From Mytilisepta virgata (taxonomy: Eukaryota; Mollusca; Bivalvia; Mytilida; Mytilidae), in contig CM051513.1 in assembly GCA_028015205.1 (NCBI GenBank), forward strand, positions 45,202,841 through 45,266,840: a DNA stretch of 64,000 nt. The letters run 5' to 3'. The notes below the pieces were generated by a model. The model had not been told where the DNA came from and searched no databases. It saw nothing but the letters and a program-made list of their open reading frames with translations. Every line of letters begins with the position of its first letter. The stretch's first letter is position 1. Positions 12,546 to 23,400 of this stretch are shown here, in pieces. The translations under genes and the position numbers were made by a program.

Positions 12546-12711
12546 AATTAAATGATAAGAAATACTGCACAGGTTTGTATTTACATTGTAAGTTAAATGA
12601 CTAGGCAAGATATGTAGTAATCACAAAATCTGTTACTTTTTTAACATCTGCTCAGTTTTCTCCTGTTACTCTTTTTTGTCTGCTTAGTTATCTCCTGTTT
12701 CTCTTTTTTGT

Positions 12712-15700
12712 TTACATCTGTTCAATTATGGAAGTGATTACATTACTATTGTTGTTAGTTTCAATTTGAAAGTTTTCAATCATCAACATGTGGTCTTCTA
12801 GTCTGTCAATGTCAGTCATTAAATTTTCTTTGTTTTTCGATTGGAGATATTCTCTTAGTTGTTCTTGGTATACCATATAAGTATCTCCATTTTCTGTGTT
12901 GATTGTGGCAACAATTTCTTCCTTCATTTTTGAGACTTTTTGCTTCATTGAACAATTTTGACATTTTACTGTTGAATCAACATAGCCTAATGGTAATTTG
13001 ATGGTTTTGTTGCATTTAATATTACTGCATCTTTTGTTGCTCAGCACAGATATCTGTTCTATGGCAATGTTTTTGGAATCTTTTTCTATTAGTTGTGTAC
13101 TGTCTACCACTTCCCCAAATGTTGGAATTTCTGTGATGATTGTCTTGCTAGTAGTGTTAATCCACATTTCTTCGTTGAAATAGTGAGTGGTGACATTTGT
13201 TGTTTTGTAGTATTTGTTGGGTTCCACTTGATTAATGCATCTTTGCCAAAATGTTATCTTTTTGCAACCCGTATCATCAGCAACTACACCGTCTCTTTTG
13301 GTTTTTTTCCCATATTTGGTGAAAATTTCCCTCTCCTCTCCCAGAAACTGTATGATTTTCACATAGATTGTTGCCTAAAAAAAAGGAATTTTAATGTTTA
13401 TAGATGAAAGCAAATCAACTTTCGATTTCAGTGTGTTCACTCATGATTCAAAAATGCAACCAGTGGGTAAACGCAGAATTTGATTTGCCATTAGCAAACT
13501 GATAAACCATTTTTTCCGAGATGATAAACAACCGACGATCAGTTATACCGAAAGACTGTACACGATATTAAAATATATTTGTCCGTTCCTGCATTCTTAT
13601 GAATCATGTTGAACAAGTTACATGCAACACATACAACGAAGATGCAAATGTTACAAAAAGTAAATAAAATTAAAATAAAATGTTTTTTGTTGTTGAGTTT
13701 TTTACAAAAAATGTATATATGCGATTAAACAGGAAACAAGCCTATTTTGTAAGCCTTATCACAAAATATTTTTCAGAATTTTACTTGCTGATTATGTACA
13801 GCCTTGTAGGGTAATAAGACGCATCTGCTTATTAGACTCATCTATGTTACTCTGTCAGTGGAGTTTTATTTTATGTAAAATTATGTTTTTATTGAAAAAT
13901 CTGATATATTGCATACCTTTTCAGACTTAAAAGTTGAAAATTATTTTTTAGGTGGAAATATGGCCCAAGTATCAAATTTTAGCTAAGAAGCCAATATAGG
14001 ACACCTTCAATGTCCTGCCTCGGACAGATTTTGGATTAAAAACACTCAAATTTGGTACCAGTTACTTTTCTGAATTAAGTCCACAGATGGACCAAAATTC
14101 ATGTCTCTCATTCATTCCGAACATTGTAAGTTTGCTGAGGTGCGTCTGATTAGCCTACATTTTTCCAAATCTGAATGATAGCAAACCATTTTTCTAGCAA
14201 ACTAGATTTCTTTAAAAGAGAAAACATGAAAGTTTATTTTGGAGAAAGATCTTTAATATGTATCACGTTGTAGAGTGTATAGACCTAGTCAAACTTTTAT
14301 GTGCGTATAATAGTCCATTTGGCAATTAGAATGGATTTCATGGACTTGACTCCACGTTTACAATATCACGCAAAGGGAAGCATCTCTGACCCGCACAAAC
14401 TTCGTGATTTCCCACGTAATTTAACCAAGTGACATTATTATTTGCTCTTCTCCTGTACGGTTTTAGAACTTCATCTTTCTTGTAATTGATAACTATGATA
14501 TGATTTTTTTAGGCTTTTTTTGTTTTGTTTGATATTTCAATATATTTCATATGCCAGGGTGTGATTTAACAAGGTTGTTCTGTAAATCTGACGACCTGTC
14601 CGGTGTCACGTGATCTTATTTTTGATTGAATTACTTCCCTTTGAGTGAAAATTTTAAAGAACGGAAACGGTCTGTAATTGGCAAATAAGCTATTAGCCGA
14701 CAGCATGGTATATGGAACTGTGAATGTTTTGATCAACCTGTATGGTGTTATTAGTATTTATCAATTCTGTTTGCATTTGATTAAATAAATATGTACTAAT
14801 TCTATTAGTATTAGTTTTCTTTGTTGTTCCTTTTGGGGGTGCTGAAGGGGGGTATTCATTCACGTAACAACGCAAATAAACAAGTGAAATCACTCTTCAT
14901 GCGTTATAATTTTTGTCCTGACCTTTCACCATGTTCACGTGTAAAAAGTTGAAAATAATCTATAAATTCACAATCACGCCTATTTTAACAGGTTGGGGAA
15001 GATGGTCAGTTTTGGGTATTATACCCATTAATGGGCATTATACCCAAAAACAGGTATACATTTATAGTGATAAATTAACAAATTTTTATTTTCAGGATGC
15101 TTTTTATCATGGCGCAAATATTCATAACAAAGACTACATTTTGTCTAAATAAACCATGTCCGATTTACCATTCTGGAAAAGAGAAAATAGCCTTCAAAAT
15201 GTTGAATATCTGAAGACCATTTTCTGTACTTTAGGATTTAGTTTGAACTATGGTTGTAAAGGGAAAGTTGTTGCTTTTTACATGAATATTTGCGCCATGG
15301 TGAAAAGAAATAATGAAATCCAAAATAATTTTTTCACTACAGTATAGGTATACCTCTTTTTGGGTATTATACCCATTAATGGGTATAATACCCAAAAATG
15401 ACAATCTTCCCCAACCTGTTTAAGGGTATTTTTCATGTTTCACGCTGTCGAAATTCGGCTATCCACGGATCATGCTTTGAACCCTTCAGGACCCTCTTAT
15501 AGTTTTGATAATATTGCTTACCGACATATTTTCTTCATTGAGCTCCATTAGACTTTTAGGTTCTGCCGTCTTTTCTTGTGGAACTGGCGTTTTTTTGAAC
15601 TTCATTTCGTCTGCCGTCATAACTTGTAGACTAACTCCACTGTTGCAAATTAGTTCTACTGTTCCATTTTTACCTGGAGACAAATTGGCCCCTGTAAGTT

Positions 15701-15914
15701 TTACTGGCGAGCTTAGTGTTGATGCTGACAAAAATTTGTCATGCTTGTCTGGTCCGAAACAGACCATCCTTCTTATTTCAGACTTGGAGGTCTGGAACAT
15801 TCCTGTAAAGTATTTGGTCTTTCCGTTATTGGATGTGCATAGTGTGGAGATGTTGTGCACATATCCTGTAATAGAATTATCAGGTCCATCGTAGTCTAAC
15901 TTTCGCTTCGCCAT
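12712..15914 (-). CDS. RPA-like single-stranded-DNA-binding protein, two exons
   Basis: Exon 1 is 15914-15522 (ATG start, 131 codons) and exon 2 is 13374-12712 (220 codons plus stop). The donor GTAAGC and acceptor TTTTTTTAG are both phase 0 and give a protein of about 351 residues. Exon 1 has an OB-fold-like pattern (ITGYVHNISTL, YFTGMFQT, RRMVCFGP). Exon 2 begins like an RPA70-type OB fold (VKIIQFLGEE, ADDTGCKKITFWQ) and contains a putative zinc ribbon, C-x4-C (RCSNIKC) followed by C-x2-C (CQNC), as in DBD-C of RPA70. The C-terminus is a likely coiled coil. RPA binds single-stranded DNA in replication and repair, and RPA-like genes are also carried by some Helitrons. This gene is 1.5 kb downstream of, and co-oriented with, the Helentron ORF. 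The reading frame is intact. The RPA family call is from fold-level motifs and is not certain. Confidence 0.62.
14989..15418. mobile_element. 430 bp palindromic MITE in the RPA-like intron
   Basis: Flanked on both sides by TTTAA (14984-14988 and 15419-15423). The ends are inverted copies beginning CAGGTTGGGGAAGAT, and the inverted similarity extends about 90 bp inward. Each arm contains a 34 bp palindrome with core TACCCATTAATGGGTA. The right-arm copy (15361-15394) is perfect, while the left-arm copy (15013-15046) has one mismatch. No protein is encoded. The duplicated site could be read as TTTAA or as TTAA with an extra base, so the superfamily is left open. Confidence 0.75.
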
Positions 15915-17430
15915 GATGGTGATGTTTTGGCGGGAATGAGCGGATGAATTTTGAAAACGAATTTTTTATTGTTGTCATTTGTCCATATCTTTCTTTAAAG
16001 ATTGTTAGCGTTTAAGAGGGTTTAATTAATTTCTTATATACAATAGGAATTGTTTATCGTCGCTGATCTGTGATCCATACTATTTGCAGACTATATTATT
16101 CCTCCGCATGTGATTCGGCTGAGCAAAATACGTCTGATAACCAAAAATTAAACAAACATATATATATATATATATTTGTACAAATTTTGAAAAAAACACT
16201 TGAAAGAAAAATGAATCAATTTTATTTTGTTGAAGAGTATTTTTTGTTCAAATTTTGAATTTCTTTAAATTATTTCTTTTAAAGTTTTTTTTATTGATAA
16301 AAATAAATATAATTGAGGGACTGTTATAATTTGGAAAAGAATTCAAATATTTCAATGCCAAATGAAATCAATGTGCCAGGTTTGTGTAAAAATGATTTTT
16401 TTTCAATCTTTTTGCAATGCCATATATATATTCTTAAATTGTGATTCATTTGAAGCAATTCTGTCATAATGTTCTAATAGGCACTCATGCAGTGTTGTCA
16501 CTTTTAGCATATTTGCTGGTGTTGTTCTTCCGAATCTATTTTGATTTCAATGAACTGCTGATGTTTTTGCCTTTATTTAAGCATATCATTATTGTGACTT
16601 TGATTTTCTTGCTGTATATTTATGTCAAGATATTTGACATGAAAGTTTGTCAAATTTTTGCAAAAATATTAATGCTTACAATTCTGAAATAATTTTTAGA
16701 TTCTTTTTGCTACTAAAACATGCATATTTCAACTGATTTAAGCAGTATGATTTATTTTTTAAAACGGTTTATACAGCATATATAAAATTTCAAGGTAAGG
16801 AAAAAATAATTGTTTGTGTCAAAACTTACAATTTATAACAATAGTTTATCACATTGTATATGGATTTAATATTATATTTTGCAACTTTTCAACAAGCATA
16901 AGTTCCATGTATTATATCAAAATGGAATTAAACAACTTTTCAAGCTATCAACAAAGTTATATTTCAATAACTGCAATATTTTTCACCCTTTTATGTATAT
17001 AAATAAACATCTAAATAAACAAAAAACAGTTGTGACAGGCCTGACAGTTTTTTACCCTTTTTTTAAGAATGCAATTTTAACTAGTTCAGTGAAAAGGGAA
17101 TTCTAGTAAATTATTTGTTATGAAACATGCATTAAACTTGACAGGGCTGCCTCGATAAACTATTTCTCCTATGATAGGCCACTTAAATATAAAGTGTCAA
17201 CCTGAATCTATTTTACTGCAGGAGGCTGAAAACATATTCTACTGAATTGAAGCAGGGTTTAATTTTTAAAAAATCCAAACCTCTGATTGTTAGGCCTGTC
17301 AAGGGAGAATAGTTGTTTGATTTGATGCGAGTGGAAACCCCATTATACCTATACCACTCCTATGTTTACATCACAATGCACAAAAGTGCAATGTGATGCA
17401 AGCACATGTAAATATCATGCAGGTTTATAA
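15915..17430. other. Spacer between RPA-like gene and Helentron ORF
   Basis: The first bases are the promoter or 5' region of the RPA-like gene. The remainder is AT-rich with a (TA)n run at about 16158-16175. GACAGGCCTGACAG near 17034 and TTAGGCCTGTCAAG near 17290 are inverted relatives of one another. I could not identify a Helentron terminus here. Small ORFs are not supported. Confidence 0.3.
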
Positions 17431-20400
17431 TTATGGTAATTGAACAGCTACATACAATATTTTGTGATCTGACCAGTATGATTCCAATAAATCTGTTTTT
17501 ACAGTGGCTGCAGGATTAACTTTCAGAAATGCTAAGTCTAGTAATGATTGGTACTTTGTTGTCACTCCAGAAATAATTTGCTTAGTGGTGAAAGTATTTT
17601 CCATAAATTCTAAGAATCTATGATTTTTGTCCTTCAAATCAAAATTAAAATCTCCTATGATCAGTATATTAGTCTGTGTTATTTTTAATTCTGGAAGCAA
17701 TTGATCAACTAGAATAGTTTTCAAGTCTGCAAGTTTGCACTTGGGTGCAGAATATACATATGCAATTTGAAAATGGCCTTTGATTGACATCACGTCTGAC
17801 ATGACAAATTCCAGTAAGGGAGTAGACAATCTCAACGTTTCTTCAACTACAATATCGTTCTTTACATACATTACAAGTCCATGTGGTGGTCGACCACTTT
17901 TACTCCATCTTTGGTCATTTCTAATAAGTAAAGTGTATCCTGGTATGTTGTACTCAGTATTTAAATCAGTTGACCACAGTTTAGTTTCAGCTAAGCCAAT
18001 TACATCAGCATTTGTGATGTTTGGATCTGCTTTTACATTTTGAAAGTGAGCATGCAGAGATCTTGTATTGTGGAAAACAAATTTGAAAAATTCATCTCCT
18101 AGAGTGTATAGTGGAGAATAACAAAGCTGAATTGGTGCTTCAGTCCGAAGTCGTTTTATTTCTGCAATAACACTATCTGAAACAGCTATCTTGTCCTTGT
18201 TCAGGTCTATTATATGTAATCCCTTCAGAGATGTGACCCTGCTAAGAGCAACATAGTGGATGTGTGGTATCTTCGCTTTACATCTAGAATGCAAACTTAC
18301 AACCACTTCATTTAAAGTATCCCCTTGAGATTTGTGAATTGTTTTTGCAGCGGATGGTCTGAAAGGAAACTGAATTCTCTCAAATGATTTATACCTGTAT
18401 AAGAAATTTCTTTTTACCTCAAATATGGGTGTCCAACTTTTGTGTATAGCTTTGTGGTACAAATGATTATACTGTTTTCTTGTCTGATTTCCAATCTTTT
18501 CATCCATAAATTTTACCCATACAATACTTGGTCTAGATGTTGGCATCCGAAAGTCAATCATTTTCACCTCACATGATGATCCATTGGTTAATCCATCCTC
18601 AACATTTATATTTGCAGTAATGTCATATTTCATATTTACTGCTAATTCAACCTCCTTTCCCAGATTTGCAGTGTCACTCTGTTTGTTTGGCAATGTTTTT
18701 ACAAGTTTTGCTTTGATGTTAGCAGATACATCAGCTTGACATGTGTCAAATGCTTGAACTTTCACTTTATGAGTATTCAACTTTTCAATGCATTGCAAGT
18801 TAAAGCTGTCAGTAAGGTCATTCTCAATGAAAAGATGTGATGCTGAGTCAGTGTAAGTAGGGTTGTTTTTATTGACCATTCGAGTGTCTAACAGTGCAAA
18901 ATCATCATCTGTCATTTTATTTTCTCTCAGGCGATTCAAAAGTTGTGCAAAATGCAAATCGTCTTTTTGACGCATAATCTGTGTTAATTCATGCATGGTG
19001 AACAAGTCTTTCCAAAAATTAGGAGCTAACGCTGAGATTCCCTTGTCAAGATCATTAAATATCCAATCATCAAAGACTGGTTTCAACTGCAACAAATCAC
19101 CCACAGCTAAAATACTGACACCTCCAAATATTTGATTGTTTCCTTTTATCATTTTCAACCTGGAATCTAACAGGGAGAACAGTCTTTTCCCAACCATTGA
19201 TATTTCATCAATAATAACTATAGATAAGTTTCGTAACTTCATTCTGAAAGTATTTAGCACATCACATGGAAATGACTGATTGAATCCTTTACTAGGCTGG
19301 ATATAAAAAGCATTGTGTAAAGTTACACCATTGATGTTATAAGCTGCTTTTCCTGTAGGTGCACACAGTAAAATTCTAGTATCATCTGGATCTTCACCTT
19401 CTACAGAACCAAGAAATCTATGTAATGCTTGATATAAAGCTCTTATAACAACTGACTTTCCAACACCAGCTCCACCAGATAAAAATAGATGAAATGGATC
19501 TTCTTTAGTTGTAATCCAATGTAGTACATGATCAAAAAATTCTCGCTGTTTCAAATTTAAAGTCTGAACCATTTTATGGTATTCTTCCTCTTTCAATCTT
19601 TTTTCATGGCTAGCCAACTGTATAACATTTGCAGAAATACCTACATCATTAGCTATATCATATGATCTGTGTTCTGTTGGTCTGTCAGGATTGAAATGCA
19701 CATACTGAGATGATTCAACTGAACCTTCTGCCGTGTCCTCAAGTTCTGTTTGTTGTGCACCTGGTGCTAAGGTATCATACTGTCTGCAATCATCTTCTGC
19801 CTGTTCTCTGGCTTTTTCCAGTTCTTCTGCATTATGCTCATATTCGGCAGCTTTTTTATCAACAAATCGCTTCACCGTGTTATACATAGCTTCATATGTG
19901 TCAAAGCCACCTTTAAGATCTTTTGTTTCATCTCTCCAATGAAAAAATAATAACAATCGTTCACGAAAGAAGTTCTCTGCGTTAGTCTTTTTATTATATT
20001 TTACATAGCGTATTACTCTGAATGATTTCCTATGCTTAATTGTAACACCATTTTTCATCATAATGTTCACTTTAGAACTATTGCTTTCAGTTCTTTGCTC
20101 ATCTTCTGGGTCAGGGTCATCTACTGTTTCGTTGTCAGTTTCTTCATCAGTCATATGACCAGATTCATCAGTAGTCTTTTTTGGATATTTTATTTCCAGC
20201 TGAGAAATGTAATCAGCCAAACACCAATGTTCTAAAGCTTTTGGTCTTTTTGAGTATCGTTTAATGTCATTTTCTGCTTCTATATTAGTGGATTCTGGAG
20301 ATAACTTCTCTAAAGCTGATGTCTGTTTGAGCAAAAATACTCTTTTGTCTGGTTCTGATGTATTTATAAATACAACTTGTCTTGTGGACATTGTGAGCGG

Positions 20401-23400
20401 CATTTGCAATGTTAAATAGACAGCTTCTTGAGCACTTGTTTCAACTGAATTGACAAAATAATTACCAATATGTCGGACTTTTCGTTTCAAATCTAAATTT
20501 CCTTGCCGTGCCTCCTTGGATGCTTGGTCTAAAAGAGCACTCATTCCTTTCTGAGATTTGCTTATGTATGACACTATGTACATGGCACAGGCATAAGGAT
20601 CAAGTACAAATTGGAGATCATGGTTAGCCTGCCAGGCAGTCAACACAACTTTCATATATGGATTCACACGAACTTCAGATGGTTTCCTTTCCAAGAATAC
20701 CTTGGGTCCATTTAAACTACTGCGGATCACTTTAATATACTCTTCCTCGTTCAGATTTAGGACTTCCTCAAGGAATTGTCTGTATGTCATTGATTCAATA
20801 TTCTCAAATTCATGCAAACTGTTGATCTTTTTCTGTACATCTCTGTATAAGGACTTGTACTTTTCTACATCATGGTCAAGGGGTTCCAAAATGATGGTTT
20901 TTTCCAATGGTGGTAATGGAAAACCAAATCTGCAAACTGGTTGACCCTTTTTTCTGCAAGTTCTTGAATGTTTATGTGTTTGGAGACTTACGAGGTCTTT
21001 CAACTCTTCTGTTTTCTTACATGAAACATGTTTGTTGATAAAGTCAATTAAAACTTCATCATCATTAACCTTGTATTTGGGAGCATTTTCAACCCAAATT
21101 AAAATATGGATATGAGGAGAACCCCTTTGTTGAAATTCTACGCGATAAAAATAATCAGTTATTTTTCCAATTGGATGATGATTACTTTTAAGCACTATTT
21201 TGATAAACTGCTGGACACGATTGTCAAAATACCTAGAACAGGTGACTGGATCCTTTTGAATCAGTTTAGTTTTCTCCTTCCAGTCCATTGAATCAAGTTG
21301 CTCAGCAGTGTAATCTTTTCCATCATTTAGTTTTCCTAATATTTTCAGTAAATCATGCCACCTGGTATCTGCTGATGACAATGATCCAAACCATGTGGGA
21401 AGACCAAGTTGTCTTATCATTGCAAACAGATCTTTTTTTCTTTTTTCAAGGTATGCAGGTGAATTTCTCAAAGTTCTCAGAATGTAATATCCTTCATCTA
21501 GTCTAACCATATTGTTGACAGTAGATGGATTTAGAACATCTTTTGCTGTCCAGTTTTTACCATCAGATTTGCATCTACGGAGAGCTAAATTTACTTTGTC
21601 AGATATATTCTTCATCTGGATCTTTTTCAGCTTGAAAAATATATTAGGTACAGACTGTGCTACCCTTCTATCTACAGATCTTAGTTCCCATTTCACAACA
21701 TCACTATACTGAACAGGAACACTTCTCTCTTTGTAATCTGGTCGTTTCTGTCCACAATATATTGTTGGAAAAGCTAGATATTCAGAGTCTGGATCACTGT
21801 ATAATCCTAATGGTTTCTGACCTTCACCTGGTGCAAAAATGTATTCTGTATCAGAACTTGCATTTTCTGGTATTTCATCTAAAAGTGTGTCAGTATTACC
21901 ACAGCGAACATCTGATTCATCTACTTCGCTAAAATGATCTGAATCTTCCTCCTGATTGTTAGAGTCTGTACTTTCTTGGCTGGAGGTATCCACTGTTTCA
22001 GTTGTTACATCTTGAATCCAGTTTTCATCTATCTGTATTCCAGCAGATTTATAAAGTTCACTAGTTCTTACAAGGTAATGCAGAGCACAAATAACTGCAA
22101 AAGGCCGTACATTTTCACTAAAGTCACATGATTTGTATTGCAATTTTTTCTTTAGTTTGACTGCAATAGTACCTGCCTGGTTCATATTACGAGGTAACGA
22201 CTGAATAGTAGGCTGTATATCGACAGGAACATTAATTACATTTCCAGTCACTGAAAGTTGACCACCTCTTGGCAGTTCGTGGATCTGCATAAATGGAATC
22301 CTCAAAGATACGAGTCTTTCCTCTAACGGGTACAAATTAAGTTCCTTTGGTTTCACAGGAAACCCCATTCCATTGGCAATTGAGAGTCGTGGAATTTTGC
22401 ATTTCTTCAATGAATCCATACAAGTGTGGCATATCCATTCTTTCTCATCCACAGATTTATAACCTGTCAAATGCTGCTTAAAGTCTTCTTGTAGTGAATT
22501 ATGCAATGGTTTGGCATCAACAACTGAATCACTAAACCATGTCTGGTGACAACAAGTACATACGTAAATAGCACCTACTGATACTTTTTTTTCAAACTGT
22601 TTCACACATTGTTCAAGGGTTGCACCATGCAATTTCCTTTTCTTCAGACAGGCTTCATTTTCAATGAACTCTGATGTTTGCCTTTTGTTTCTTTTCATCA
22701 ATTTGTCATACAGTTGAGTTTTTGCCCTGTCCCTCTGCCTGGAAGATTGCTTGTTAAGTCTTTCTTTTTCAGTTTGTAGTGGGTCTTGACGTGCAATTTT
22801 CTTTTTGTCTCTCTCTGTTGTCAAAACTTCAGGATCTTCACGTGCTAGTCTTTTACTATTCCTTTCTTTTGCCTTTACTTCTGGATCTTCACGTGCTAAT
22901 CTTTTAAAATCCCTTTCTTTTGCCTTTATTTGAGGATCTTCACGCGATAGTCTTTTACGATCTCTTTCTTTTGCCTTTATTTCAGGATCTTCACGTGATA
23001 GTCTTTTTTTTTCTAATTCTTTTGCCATTACTTCTGGATCTTCACGCGCTAGTCTTTTACTTTCTAATTCTTTTGCCATTACTTCTGGATCTTCACGTGC
23101 TAGTCTTTTACTTTCTAATTCTTTTGCCATTACTTCTGGATCTTCACGTGCTAGTCTTTTACTTTCTAATTCTTTTGCCATGACTTCTGGATCTTCACGT
23201 GCTAGTCTTTTACTTTCTAATTCTTTTGCTTTTACTTCTGGATCTTCACGTGCTAGTCTTTTACTTTCTAATTCTTTTGCTTTTACTTCTGGATCTTCAC
23301 GTGCTAGTCTTTTTCGATCTCTGTCTTTGGACAAAACTTCAGGATTTTCATGTGCTAGTCTTCTACTTTCTAACTCCTTTGCCATTACTTCTGGATTTTT

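Noticed and set aside
16441..17106. Hydrophobic ORFs resembling membrane proteins
   Set aside because: Phe/Leu/Ile richness reflects T-rich DNA; there is no conserved pattern.
17020..17310. Helentron 3' terminus
   Set aside because: The inverted GACAGGCCTGACA / TTAGGCCTGTCAA pair is suggestive, but I could not match it to a corresponding 5' end.
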